Assembly: GCA_016209015.1 (NCBI GenBank)
Contig: JACQWY010000026.1
Span: 1 to 64,000, forward strand
Direction: 5' to 3'
DNA: 64,000 nucleotides
Source: Gammaproteobacteria bacterium
GTDB taxonomy: Bacteria; Pseudomonadota; Gammaproteobacteria; Ga0077536
Shown: piece after piece, positions 49,779 to 60,100 of the stretch
How positions within the stretch are numbered: position 1 is the stretch's first letter
Layout of the letters: every line of letters begins with the position of its first letter
The notes under the pieces: model-generated
Told to the model about the DNA's origin: nothing
Database searches by the model: none
Seen by the model: the letters and a program-made list of their open reading frames with translations, nothing else
Program-made: the position numbers and the translations under genes

Positions 49779-50381
49779 TCAGCGGCCGGCCAGCGCCGGC
49801 CGGAGCTCGTTCATGAGCGCCTCGGCCGTGGTGAATCCATCGAGCCGGATCCAGGACGCCGACGCCGCAGTCCGTACGAACGTCACCGGGGCATGTTCCA
49901 TCTTCCGACCGCGATAAGCGTCGAAGGCGCGCTGGATCGATTGGATGGCCGCCACCGTCCCCGTGTAGTGATGCCACGCCGGTCCGGCGCGATATTTCGC
50001 CGCATAGGCGGCGAGCCGCGCGGGCGTATCCTGCTCCGGATCGATCGACACCGAGACGAGCCGGACGCGCGCCTGCTGCGCGCCGAGCCGGCCCTGCAGA
50101 GCAGAGAACGTCCTGCTCGAGAGCGGGCAGATCGTGTCGCAGGAAGTGAAGACGAAATTCACCACGACGGGCCCTTCCCGATTCAGTTCATCGGCGAAAT
50201 TCACGGCCTTCCCGTCTTCCCGTACGACCTCGACCGCCGGCACGACATACTCGACGGCACGGCGTTGGACCACGGCCGCGGAGGTATGCGCGGCGCCGTC
50301 CGCTTCATGGCAGAACGCGCTTTCGACCGCGAACGCCACAACGAGGCCCGTCACGGACAAAACGATTCTCGAAACCTTCAT
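49779..50381 (-). CDS. SCO1/SenC-family copper chaperone-like protein
   Basis: A 200-residue thioredoxin-fold protein with an N-terminal signal or anchor (MKVSRIVLSVTGLVVAFAVESAF). The copper/redox motif is C81-D-T-I-C85, and a histidine in MEHAPVTFV is at the position of the third ligand. 'VNFVFTSC' and 'VRLVSVSIDPEQDTPARLAAYAAKY' are typical. SCO proteins deliver copper to cytochrome oxidases or other cuproproteins, or act as thiol reductants, in the periplasm. No cytochrome oxidase gene is near; it closes the minus-strand block that starts with the giant surface protein. Confidence 0.9.
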   Translation of the reverse strand: MKVSRIVLSVTGLVVAFAVESAFCHEADGAAHTSAAVVQRRAVEYVVPAVEVVREDGKAVNFADELNREGPVVVNFVFTSCDTICPLSSRTFSALQGRLGAQQARVRLVSVSIDPEQDTPARLAAYAAKYRAGPAWHHYTGTVAAIQSIQRAFDAYRGRKMEHAPVTFVRTAASASWIRLDGFTTAEALMNELRPALAGR

Positions 50382-50421
50382 GGCAGTCTCCTGTTGCAGT
50401 CTTCGGGCGCCGGCCCTCTGG

Positions 50422-52080
50422 TCACGGCACGATCCATCCGCCGTCGGCAGCCACTCGCGATTTCGCCCCGACGGGAAACTTGACGACATAGCCGCCTTTC
50501 GAGGCGAACCTCTGATGGGGCGCGAGCGCGAGGCGCGGGTAGTACCCCGTGATGAGCCGCTTGTCGAGCATGTCCTCGAGCCGCTCGATCAGATATTCCG
50601 GATAGAAGGCATCCGCCATGTGGTTCAACGCCTCGGCGAGCACGGTGCAGACGAGGAACGTATCGGCCTGCACGCGATCGGCCACCACCGGAATGTGCCG
50701 CAGGCGAAACCAGCCGTACGCGTAGTCGAGATTGATCCGGCGCTCGTCAGGCAGGCCGATCGGATAAGCCATGTGCACGTGCGCGCGCCAGGTCGGCGCC
50801 AACGGTACCCGCTCCATGCCGCCCATGAGTCCTGACAGATAGACCGCGCCTGCCGGCGGAGCACGGGGCTGGAGCGCAGCCAGATCCGCGGGTCGCAGCC
50901 ACAGAATCACTGCCTCCGCCGGCGCGGCGCGTTGCAATGCGTCGACCAGCGCGGATTCGGGCGCGGCGCGTGCCAGCGCGCTGTCGGTAATCCGGATGCC
51001 GCGACTCCGCAGTGCGCTCGCGAGCGCGGCGGCGCCCACTTCGCCGACGTCCCCCGTGCGGAACAATTGTCGAACTTCGCGCACCGCGCTGCCCGCGCTC
51101 TCGGCCAGCAGGCGATGGGCCATGAGATCGGCTTCGAGCGTCACGCCGCGGGTGAAGTAGAGCGAGTAGAAATCCTCGTCCGCCGTCGCCGGCGGTGCCT
51201 CGACGTTCGGGAACAGACAGGGCACGTGCCTGTGCTCGCAGAACGCATGGATCGGTTCCCAGGTGCGGCCCCCGACGCCGGAGAGCACCGCGAAGACCGG
51301 TTCGGCGTCGAACTTCCGCTCGAGCTGCGCCGGCCAGGTATCCGGCGCGCCGGTCAACTCCCACACGTGGAGCTGCCACTGGCGATTGACCATATAGTGC
51401 ATCGTGCGTTGCGAATGCACGCGCGGGACCGCCCCGATGTGAAAGGAGTTCTTCGTCGCGACGAACTGCGTGAGCACGTCGAGCATGCCCTTGCGGGCCG
51501 CAGGATCCGCTTCCGGCGTGACGATCGTCGCGAAGTGCAGGGTCGTTGCACCGACGCCGGGGACTCTCGGGCGATCGAGCTTCCCGAGGTAATCGATGAG
51601 CGCTGCCATGTCGCCGTCGGCGAGCTGGTAACGCGGCATCAAGGGGATCAGCGACCGGCCGTGGGCATCGACTCCTTCGCGTATCGCGCGGGCGAGGGTC
51701 GCATCGGAATACGCTTCGTGATCGAAGCGGATGCCGTCCACGAACGGCAGGTCGAATTCCTCGGCGCTGCTGCGGCCGTGGTAGAGATAGCGTCCCGTGA
51801 CGGGCGGGATCGTGATGCGGCCTTCTCGCGCTCCGAGGCCGCTGCGGCGATGGCACTTCACGCAGGCGGCGTCGGCGCCGCGGATGACTTCGTTGCCGGC
51901 GCGCGCAGCCTGCACCGGTGCGCCGGAGGGCAGCACGCCGTCGCGGTAGATGCCGGCGCCGGGCAGGGCGTCCGGCTCCGGGCGCGCCGCCGCGGCCGCG
52001 GCGGCGAGGGCGACGCAAGCCAGGGCGGCGGCGATCGAACCGCGCAGGATCGCGAGCGGTAATTTGCCGACCTGAGGCAT
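50422..52080 (-). CDS. Cytochrome c fused to a periplasmic-binding-protein-like domain
   Basis: A 552-residue exported protein with a signal peptide to about residue 32. A class-I cytochrome c domain (35-170) has the haem site C73-V-K-C76-H77 and a likely axial methionine in SLIPLMPRYQLADGDMAALIDYLGKLD. A long C-terminal domain (about 175-552) resembles type-I amino-acid/branched-chain periplasmic binding proteins: LHFATIVTPEADPAARKGMLDVLTQFVATKNS, EPVFAVLSGVGGRTWEPIHAFCEHRHVPCLFPNVEAPP and VYLSGLMGG. This couples electron transfer to ligand sensing or docking. It lies 40 bases upstream of the SCO gene. Confidence 0.82.
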   Translation of the reverse strand: MPQVGKLPLAILRGSIAAALACVALAAAAAAARPEPDALPGAGIYRDGVLPSGAPVQAARAGNEVIRGADAACVKCHRRSGLGAREGRITIPPVTGRYLYHGRSSAEEFDLPFVDGIRFDHEAYSDATLARAIREGVDAHGRSLIPLMPRYQLADGDMAALIDYLGKLDRPRVPGVGATTLHFATIVTPEADPAARKGMLDVLTQFVATKNSFHIGAVPRVHSQRTMHYMVNRQWQLHVWELTGAPDTWPAQLERKFDAEPVFAVLSGVGGRTWEPIHAFCEHRHVPCLFPNVEAPPATADEDFYSLYFTRGVTLEADLMAHRLLAESAGSAVREVRQLFRTGDVGEVGAAALASALRSRGIRITDSALARAAPESALVDALQRAAPAEAVILWLRPADLAALQPRAPPAGAVYLSGLMGGMERVPLAPTWRAHVHMAYPIGLPDERRINLDYAYGWFRLRHIPVVADRVQADTFLVCTVLAEALNHMADAFYPEYLIERLEDMLDKRLITGYYPRLALAPHQRFASKGGYVVKFPVGAKSRVAADGGWIVP

Positions 52081-52101
52081 CAGGCGCAGACCGGAAGCGC
52101 G

Positions 52102-53037
52102 CTATCGGCCGCCCACGGAATCCGCGGCGGCCGGTGGAGATCCTGCCGGCGCGCCGCCCCGCCCGTCGGACGTCGCCGCCGGCTTCGGGGGATCGACGCG
52201 GCGCAGGTGTCCGCCGTTCGCGCTGCTACGCTCGCGAACGTTCGGTCTGGTGAACATCCGCGGATCGAGTCCGGGCTCGATCTCCACTTTCTCCAGGATC
52301 ATGCGATCGGCGAGCGCCCCGTTGCCGGCACGGGTTTCGATCGTCGTCGGCACCTGCACGGCACCGAAGGTCTTGAAATCGCGATTGAACACCTTCACCG
52401 CGCCACCCGGGCCGTGCGGCTCGTGCACGGGGCGATCGTATTCGACGTCGAGGAAGCTCTGAGCATCGACCCAGACGTGATGCATGGCGCCGGACGGCAG
52501 CGTCACGCCGAGGCGGTAGGCGCGATGCCCCTCGACGTCCTCCGTGCCTTCGAGCGCAATGCGGTTCCCCTTGGCCGCGCCATCGATGAGCGGGCCGTCG
52601 AAGCCCTGACCGTCCGCGGCAAATCTGCGCTCTTCTTCATCGTAGGCCTCGAGCGCCGGCGCGCCGTCACTGCCCATGCTGAGCTTCCAGCCCTGCGACC
52701 CGTCGTATATCCGCGCATGGCGCCGACCCTTCATCGTCATTTCGAAGCGGGTCTTGTTCGGGCGTTCCATCGCGAGCACGAACTGCGGGGCGTCACCCGC
52801 GCCCGGCCCGGCGCGTTCGATGTGTCCCGCCCACAGCATGGCGTGGATCTTCCGCCAGGCATCCAGGCCCCCGCGCGCCGCGACGTTGCGCTCGACGATC
52901 CGGGCCGCGCTGAGCGTGGGTTCGGATCCGTTCTGTGCGGCGCCGGCCGCGGCCGTCACGGCGAGGAGCGCTGCCGCTGCGGACGCGACGACGCCACCGC
53001 GATGCAGGGGCCGCGTCTCGGGCAAGTGGAATTTCAT
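52102..53037 (-). CDS. LolA-like exported protein, paralogue 1
   Basis: A 311-residue exported protein (hydrophobic signal around residues 15-34, GGVVASAAAALLAVTAAAGAAQ). The mature core (IVERNVAARGGLDAWRKIHAMLWAGHIERAG ... KTRFEMTMKGRRHARIYDGSQGWKLS ... EGHRAYRLGVTLPSGAMHHVWVDAQSFLDVEYDR ... FKTFGAVQVPTTIETRAG) matches the 'outer membrane lipoprotein-sorting' LolA-like fold. It is clearly homologous to the next gene upstream (53163-54083). A charged, proline-rich tail of about 40 residues follows. Such proteins bind acyl chains or lipidated partners in the periplasm. Confidence 0.8.
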   Translation of the reverse strand: MKFHLPETRPLHRGGVVASAAAALLAVTAAAGAAQNGSEPTLSAARIVERNVAARGGLDAWRKIHAMLWAGHIERAGPGAGDAPQFVLAMERPNKTRFEMTMKGRRHARIYDGSQGWKLSMGSDGAPALEAYDEEERRFAADGQGFDGPLIDGAAKGNRIALEGTEDVEGHRAYRLGVTLPSGAMHHVWVDAQSFLDVEYDRPVHEPHGPGGAVKVFNRDFKTFGAVQVPTTIETRAGNGALADRMILEKVEIEPGLDPRMFTRPNVRERSSANGGHLRRVDPPKPAATSDGRGGAPAGSPPAAADSVGGR

Positions 53038-53162
53038 GGCTCGACGTTTCCTGCGGCGACCTGCTGCAATCCCGGCCGCGCCGGGGATGATCGGCAACGT
53101 GCGGGCGGGGCTCCGAGTGGAAAGGTCCGGCGCGCCATTGCCGATGACGCGCCGGCGTGGGC

Positions 53163-54083
53163 CTATTTCGCCGCCGAGGAGTCCGCAATCGCGGGCACAC
53201 CGGCGGGCTTGCCGAAGAGACTGTCGTCCATCGGCGCGTTCACGACGACCTTGTCGAAAGTCATCTTGTGAGTACCCTTCACGCCTTCGACGACGGTCTC
53301 CTGAACGCGCGGCACCTGGAGTCCGTTCTCCGTCTTGTAGTCGCGATAGAAGATCGCGACCTCGTGCATCCGTCCGTCGAGCTTGCGCGCCTCGCCGTCG
53401 ATCTTCTTCTCCAGGAACGACTTCGCGTCGATCCACAGGCGGCGCCCCACACCGCTCTTGCCGGTCAACTGCAGTACGTAGGTCTTGGCGCCTTCGATCT
53501 CCTGCATGCCGAGCAATTTCACCGTCGTACCCTTCGCCGCGTAATCGACCAGCGGCCCGTCGAGCTCTTCCCATGCGGCGGCCGACTTCGTCTCCGCAGG
53601 CGTGTAAGGCTCGACGTCGGTGCGATTGAGATAGGGACGCAGCTTCCAGCCCTGCGTCCCGTCGTAGACCTGCACCGCGGTCATGTGCTTCACCGTGAGC
53701 TCGAGACGGCTCTTGTGCGCCCGTTTGAGCTTCATCACGAAAGGCAGCGCGGTATTGTCCTTGCCGCCTGCTTCCAGGCTGCCGGTGTAGGCGAGGGTCT
53801 CGACCGCGCGCCAGGCTGCGAGGCCGCCGCGCGCGGCGATGTTGCGATCGACGATCTGCCCGGCGGTGATGCCGGCGGCCGGTGTGTAGCCCGGCTCGGT
53901 CGACTTCGCCTTCGCTGCGAGCCCAACCGCGGACGGTGTCGGCGCGACGTAGGACCCGGCGCGCAGCGGCTTCGATGCGTGTCCGGCCGCGACGCCCGGC
54001 GCCGTGGCGGCAGTGGCTTCGAGGGATCCCGCCGCCATCGTCAGCGCGGCGGTGATCGCCAGCGCACATTTTCGATTCTTCAT
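53163..54083 (-). CDS. LolA-like exported protein, paralogue 2
   Basis: A 306-residue exported protein (signal MKNRKCALAITAALTMAAGSLEATA). It shares with its neighbour the sequence path IVDRNIAARGGLAAWRAVETLAYTGSLEAGG, SRLELTVKHMTAVQVYDGTQGWKL, 'LDGPLVDYAAKG', 'LWIDAKSFLEKKIDGEARKLDGRMHEVAIFYRDYKTENGLQVPRVQETVVEG'. The two form a tandem duplication with 125 bases between them. An N-terminal linker (GHASKPLRAGSYVAPTPSAVGLAAKAKS) is specific to this copy. The ligand is unknown; the context is the giant surface protein and redox proteins on the same strand. Confidence 0.8.
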   Translation of the reverse strand: MKNRKCALAITAALTMAAGSLEATAATAPGVAAGHASKPLRAGSYVAPTPSAVGLAAKAKSTEPGYTPAAGITAGQIVDRNIAARGGLAAWRAVETLAYTGSLEAGGKDNTALPFVMKLKRAHKSRLELTVKHMTAVQVYDGTQGWKLRPYLNRTDVEPYTPAETKSAAAWEELDGPLVDYAAKGTTVKLLGMQEIEGAKTYVLQLTGKSGVGRRLWIDAKSFLEKKIDGEARKLDGRMHEVAIFYRDYKTENGLQVPRVQETVVEGVKGTHKMTFDKVVVNAPMDDSLFGKPAGVPAIADSSAAK

Positions 54084-54123
54084 TGCATGCTCCTGACCTA
54101 TCGCGCAGCGCGCCCGCGGCGCA

Positions 54124-54714
54124 TCAATCCACGACGAGATTCTCGACGCGGAAGTCGCCGACGACGACGTCGACCCGATCGCCGGTCCGCACCGGGAAAC
54201 CCTTGTTCGAGAACACCATCCACACGTCCTTGCCGTTCTCTACGGCGCTGATCTGACGCAGCTTGCCGACGTTCTCCATCTGCGGCACCTGCAGTGCCAC
54301 GCCGGCACGGCGCGCGACGAGGGCGGGCGTGGCGCGCTCGTCGGCCAGCACTTTTGCACGCTCCGCGTTCACGACGTGGGCCGTGAAGCGGACGAGGTTG
54401 CCTGAATTCGTCAGATGCACTTTCGGATTGTCCACACCCCAGAGAGACGCGTAGTAGGACCGCATTCCGGGTGTCATGTGCGGGCGCTTGTAGCGCGAAT
54501 GGGGCGCCGTGCTGACGGGAATGGGCGGTCCGGCCTCTGCCGCCGTCACGTTCGCGACGGGTGCGGGCTCACGGCCGCCGCCCGGCTTGCCCGCAGTATG
54601 GAGCGCGAGCAGCAGCAGCGCTGCGACGAGGCCGAGAACGCCGGCTTTGAGCCCAGTGCTCCTGTGGTCCACCGTTCCGTCACGCGTGGTCGAAAGGCCG
54701 GTCGGGTGATTCAT
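54124..54714 (-). CDS. Single-pass membrane protein with periplasmic domain
   Basis: A 196-residue protein with one membrane helix (about 24-41, AGVLGLVAALLLLALHTAG) and a periplasmic part of about 155 residues: YYASLWGVDNPKVHLTNSGNLVRFTAHVVNAERAKVLADERATPALVARRAGVALQVPQMENVGKLRQ and a strand-rich end. No family recognised. It starts inside the stop of the upstream small membrane protein (four-base overlap at 54711-54714), so the two are translationally coupled. Confidence 0.7.
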   Translation of the reverse strand: MNHPTGLSTTRDGTVDHRSTGLKAGVLGLVAALLLLALHTAGKPGGGREPAPVANVTAAEAGPPIPVSTAPHSRYKRPHMTPGMRSYYASLWGVDNPKVHLTNSGNLVRFTAHVVNAERAKVLADERATPALVARRAGVALQVPQMENVGKLRQISAVENGKDVWMVFSNKGFPVRTGDRVDVVVGDFRVENLVVD

Positions 54715-55037
54715 CGGAACGCACCACGCGGGATGCGCCCGGATTGCCCGAGGGAGATCTGCTGAGACTTTCCAGGCCCGTGCACGACGCGGCCCGCCTG
54801 GGCGCGGCGCTGGTTGGCGGCGGCGTAAGGCGATTGACGCGGGACGTGGACGATCGCAGCGCCCGCCCCTCGCGCATCGACGTCGGGACGGGAAGCGTCT
54901 CCGACGTGTCCCGCGAGCGCGAGTACCGCGAGCAGGCCGGCGCAGGCAGTGGCGATGACCGCCAGCACCGGGATGATCGACGCGTCGCGCTTCGCGCCCG
55001 ACGCCGGGCAGTCAGAGGCCGCACTGATATTTTGCAT
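54711..55037 (-). CDS. Small single-pass membrane protein
   Basis: A 108-residue protein with one hydrophobic helix (SIIPVLAVIATACAGLLAVLALAG, about 20-44) and a basic, glutamine-rich, likely unstructured periplasmic tail (VPRQSPYAAANQRRAQAGRVVHGPGKSQQ). It is coupled to the gene at 54124-54714 and lies 158 bases after the giant protein gene on the same strand. No family recognised; support is the overlap coupling and the membrane segment. Confidence 0.6.
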   Translation of the reverse strand: MQNISAASDCPASGAKRDASIIPVLAVIATACAGLLAVLALAGHVGDASRPDVDARGAGAAIVHVPRQSPYAAANQRRAQAGRVVHGPGKSQQISLGQSGRIPRGAFR

Positions 55038-55155
55038 ACGCGAAACTTTCCCCGTCCGTCACGTTCGCCGCGCGACACGGGGAGCTGAGCTCTCCGTATC
55101 GCTTGGCGCCTGTCCGATTACGCAAACCTTTTTTCGTTGCCGGCGGTGGCGTCCT

Positions 55156-55187
55156 GCCGTGGGACGGACGGGTGCCCGCCCCACGGC
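55156..55187 (-). terminator. Hairpin after the giant surface protein gene
   Basis: An 8-bp stem GCCGTGGG/CCCACGGC lies 9 bases past the stop codon. There is no T-run directly behind it, so it may only slow polymerase or protect the 3' end between the giant gene and the smaller genes. Confidence 0.4.
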
Positions 55188-55195
55188 TTCATCGC

Positions 55196-57182
55196 TTACG
55201 GGGCATTGCCGCCCGCGAAGTTGTCGACGCGCTGATTCAGCGGCATCAGCATGCCGATCCGGCCGCTTCCGGTCACGGTGGTCTGCACGATGCCCGCGAA
55301 CGTCGAGTTGACCCACACGTACACCACGCCATTCGCATCCGCTCGCGCCGTCAGCGTGTTGCCGGCGGCCACGGCGGCCGTCAGCGTGCCCGCGGTCGTG
55401 AAGCTCAAGCCGGCGTTCGTGGTGGTCGCGACCGAGACCTGCGTGCCATTCGTGCTCACGCGGATCCAGTTCGTGGGAATCGCCGCCGTACCGCCCGAGA
55501 CCTTCAGCAGCAGCGCCTCACCATTGACCGAAGTCGCACCGGCGCCCGCGGTCATGGCCGCCGCCTGCGCCGCACCGAAGCTCGACGCATTCCAATAGGC
55601 CAGCGGGTTCAGCGTGCAATTCGCGAGCGGTCCGCCCGAGAGGATCGGCGGGTTGGCACAGACCGCCTGGTTCGTGTTCACCCGCAGCGCGGCGTTGCTG
55701 CTCACGACGACCTGCGCCCAGTTCGAACCCAGCGTGCTGGCGTTAGCCCGGTTGAAGTTGTCGAGCACGCCGAGCGCGGGCAGAGCCGGCGCCACACCCG
55801 TACCGTTCAACGTCACCACGGCCGGCACACCCGTCGCTGGCGCCGTACCCGAGACCGTCACGCTGCTGTTCGCCGCGCCGACCGCGAGCGGGCTGAACGT
55901 CATGTCGATCGTGCAGCTCGCGCCGGCATCGAGCGTCGTGCCGCAGGTGCCGCCGGTGCGTGTGTACCGCGCCGATCCGATCGTGACGCTCAAGCCGTTC
56001 AGCATCGACGTATTCGCCGCATTCGCGACCGTCAGGGTCTGCGCCGCGCTACTTGCACCGACCGTCGCACTGAAGCTCAGCGGACCGGCCGGCGTGACCG
56101 TGATGCTCGGCGGCACGACGACGTTCGTCGTCAGCGCCGCGGGCGAGTTCAGCACCGTCACGCCGGTTGCCGTCACCGTCGCCTGGCCGACCTTCGGCCC
56201 GAGCGGGTCGTTGGCGGGCGAGGTGTAGACGACGCCGATCGTGCAGGTCGAGCTCGCCGCGAGCGTCGTGCCGCAGGTGCCGCCGGAGCGGGCGTAACCC
56301 GTGCCGCTGACCGCGACGCCGATGCCCGTCATGCCAACCGTGCTGTTGTTGTGCAACACCAGGTTCTGCACGGCGGTCGTGCCGCCGACCGCCACGATGC
56401 CGAGATCGAGCGATCCGGGCGAGAGGCTGGGTGCCGCACCGGCGGTCGCCACGTACTCCACGGCGCCGATGTCCGGATTGCCGCTACGGTTAGTGCCGTA
56501 GAAGTCCACCGTCGGCGCCGTATTGCCGAGCACCGAGGCCGCCCCCGCATTGATCGCCGGGGAGCCCGACGCGAGATGCTTGTCGGCCAGCGGCGGCAGC
56601 ACGGTGCCCGCCACGGTGTAGCCCGCCGCATTGCTGAGCGAGAACGGTCCGAACGTCAGATTGACCCAGTTGTTCCCTTCGTCGACGGTCGGCGCGGCGA
56701 CCACCTGATTCAGGGCGAAGACCGGATAGAGACCCGTCGTCTCGGCGCGGCCCGCCGGCGCATTGAAGCCGGCGAACTGACCGCCACCTTCCGGCGGCAG
56801 GCGCGAGCCGTTGCAGTAGTCGGCGATGACCTGCGGGTCGGTGCCGAGCAGATTGCCGTTGCCCGCGTAGTCACCCCCCGAGAGGATGGAATTGCGCGGC
56901 ACCATCTTCCAGCCCCCGGGACCGGACAGGCCCGTGCTGTTGTGGGTCGACGGACCGCTGTCACCGCGCACGCCGAGATCCCAGTAATTCACGGGACCGG
57001 AGCTGCCCGGAGCGCCGTTCGACGTACCCACGCTCGCGCACATGCCGGTGTAGGTCTGGTTCAGCGACGGCACGAGCGTCACGACCTTCTGCGTATTCTG
57101 CTGACCGGTCGCCATGTCGCCCACTTCGACGTGGAAGGCGCGGTTGTGCCATAGCGCATCGTTCAGCACGACATCGTCACCA
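55196..57182 (-). CDS. C-terminal part of the giant surface protein, displaced by frameshift
   Basis: About 660 residues in a different frame from the upstream part (57163-63999). It begins at DVVLNDALWHNRAFHVEVGD where the upstream frame hits a stop. It reads the end of a parallel beta-helix or pectate-lyase-like region (SPAINAGAASVLGN ... NRSGNPDIGAVEYVA), two or more choice-of-anchor/ASH-like domains (SLDLGIVAVGGTTAVQNLVLHNNS ... CGTTLAASSTCTIGVVY; and a repeat of that), and a last beta-sandwich (LGVLDNFNRANASTLGSNWAQVVV ... GSGRIGMLMPLNQRVDNFAGG) up to the stop at 55196. No start signal is visible at the junction, so it is probably part of one original gene. A sequencing error is the other explanation. 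Confidence 0.75.
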
Positions 57183-60100
57183 CACCTGCCGGCTGATTCG
57201 TCGACACGTTGTTGATGTCGTCGGGGCAGGTCGCGCCGGGCTGGGTGCCCGGGTTGCAACCCGGCGGCGGCGTCGAGGCCAGCGGTGCGCCGATGGTCTT
57301 GAACAGCACGCCGGCCGACGCCGTCGTGTCGTTGTCGACGATGGTGTTGTTCATCAGGCGCACTTTCAATGCATCCTGGATCGAGACGCCGCCGCCGTCC
57401 CAGCCGGCGACGTTGTCCGCGATGATGTTGTTCTGGAGCGTGACGTCGTTCCACAGCGCCGGGCGGGCGGGCATCGCGACGACGTCGTCGCCATTCACCA
57501 TCTGGATGCGGATACCGCCACCGGAACCGCTTTCCGCCGCGTTCCCCATGATGAGGTTCGAGTCGACCAGGAGATTGCGACCCGTGCCTTCCGGCAGGCC
57601 CGGCGGACAATCCGCGTCCGAGGTCGCACCGCACTCCGTGCCATCGGGCAAGGTGCGGTCCGGCGAGGCGCCGAGGATGCCGAGACCACCGCCGTTCACG
57701 GGCAGAGTCGCCTGCTGGCTCTGGTTGAACAGGATCTGGTTGTTCTTGATCTTGCCGTCGTTGCTGAAGCCGACGTGCGCCACACCGGCCGAGTCGCCGT
57801 AGCTCAGGTTGCCGCACACCCAGTTGTGATCGAGCAGGTAGCCGTCCGAGCCGGAGCAGAAGCTCACGCCACCGGCGGCGGACGGCGTGCCCGAGTACAG
57901 CGCGTCGCCGATCGAGGCGTTGCCGACCACCATGTTGTGGTGGACCTTCGTGTTGACGTTGAAGCCGTAGCCGTACTGGTAGCCCTCGGGCTGATTGGCA
58001 GACCCGCAGTTGTTCTGGAACGGCAGCGGCACCGTGCCGTCGATCACCGTCGCGGCGCACACGAACGGATCCGGGAACTCGCCGTTGCCGATCGTGATGC
58101 CGCCGGTCAGCGTGCCGTGGTTCGCACGCACCCGGTTGTTCGACACTTCGAGGTTGTGGTTCCAGGCATGGGCCCAGATCGCACCACCGCCCTGCGAGCT
58201 GTTGATGACGCTGAAGCCGTCGATGCGCGACGGGTTGCAGTTGAAGTTCGCGGTCGCGTAATCGCGGCCGTTCGGCGTGGCGCCGCCGAAGCTCGTGCAA
58301 TCGGTGTTCGAGTTCGTGAGGTAGGTATAGCCGGCCGGGAAGCCGCCGGCCGTCGCCGAACCCCAGAAGTCGTTGCTGTTGTTCGGGATGCGCACGCCGC
58401 GGCCGAGCACGGTCACGCCCGCGCCTTCATAGGCGCCCATCAGCGTCGGCTCCTGGAGCATCTGCGCCAGGTTGCCGTTGCCGGTGGTATCCCAGCCGAC
58501 GACCGTCTCGAACGGAATGCGATCGACACGCTGCTGCAGGCCCGCAGGACAACTGTACTTGTTCGTCGGATCGTAGGCCATGCCCGTGCCGAGCGTGCCC
58601 GTGCCGTCGTTCAGGAGCGGACGGCCGTCGAGCGAGAGACCGAACAAACAGTTCACTTCGCGCCGCCAGGCGTCCATCTTGCCGGCCGGATGGGCATCGG
58701 CATTGATGGTCACCGACTCCGCGCCCACACCCTGCAGACGCACCGGCTTCCACATCAGCAGATTGTCGCGATACGTGCCCGGTCCGACGATGATCAGATC
58801 GCCGGGCTTCGCGTTGTCGATCGCGCTCTGCAGCGGGCTCGGCTCGAGGCGGCCGAAGGCGGCGTCGGTGTCGATCGGCGCGTAGCCGGCCGGATACGTG
58901 ACCGCGGTCGGCGTCACGTAGATCGGCGCGTTGCCGCCGACGGTGACGGTGATCGCGTCGATCGTCTTCTTGCCGTTCGCCGCGGTGATCTCGAGCTCGC
59001 CACAGCGGGCCGACGGCGCGCCGCGCTGCTGCAGGCTGCAGTCCGGCACGGTGCCGGGGACCGTGACGGTAATCGCACTGTCCGTCCAGGTGTCGACCGT
59101 CGCGGTGATGCCGCCGATCGTCACCGAGCCCGGCGTCGAACCGAAGCCGTAATGACGCGTGACGAACTTGTCGTTGTACGGCGCCGACGTCGCGTTCGGG
59201 CCGGAGTAGGCATGGTTCAATACCTGCTTGTCGCCGAGCGCGGTGATGGTCAGCTCGGCGGTCGTGGTCGGCGCAATGGCCGTCACGCCGCCGGCCAGCA
59301 ACACGCCGTTGACCGTGTTCAGTCCAGTCTGATTGAAGACCAGCGCGTAGCCGTTCGGCGTCGCGCCCGTGCCTGTGGCTGCAGTGACGATGACGTTCGC
59401 ACCGGTGCCGCTCGCCGTGTAGCCGTGGGTGCCGGTCAGCGCATTGATCGCAGCCCGCAGCGCCGATGCCATTTTGTTGTTGCGCGTCGTCTGCGACGAG
59501 CTCGAGCAGTCGACCTGTGTCGATCCCGACACGAGGGCCCCGCAACGCAGAGGTTGCGCGACGAGCGCCGTGCTGTTGAGCATCACGGAATTGATGCGAT
59601 CGTTGGGCGTCGTCGCCGTCGTTCCCTGCTGGCTGACCCCGCCGATGTTGAAATTCAGGCTGGCCCGCACCTCCGCCACGCCGGGATCGATCCACGGCCC
59701 CGTGCCCACACTGTTCTGCACGGTCTTGATGGCCGGCGTCGTATCCGGGTATTCGCAGTCCGGCAGGTTGTAGCCCGCGGCGAAGGACGCCGTCGGCACC
59801 ACCGGGGTATCGAGATAGGACGTCTCGCCCGGCATGTACGGGAACTCGTAACAGAAATTGCTGTACGCCGGGTTGTACGCGGGATCCGTGATCATCTGCC
59901 CCGGATGCGCCGGATCGGCGATCGGCCCCGGATCGTTCATGCACATGATCATCGTGTTCGGGATGTACCCGGACGGGCTCGGCGGGAACACCGTCCAGCT
60001 CGAGGCCGCCATGCCGTTGTACTGGCCCCACTGGTCGCTGTAGACGCGCGAGATTTCGCGGCCCGAGAAGTCCCGCACCGCGACCGGCAGGCTCGGCACC

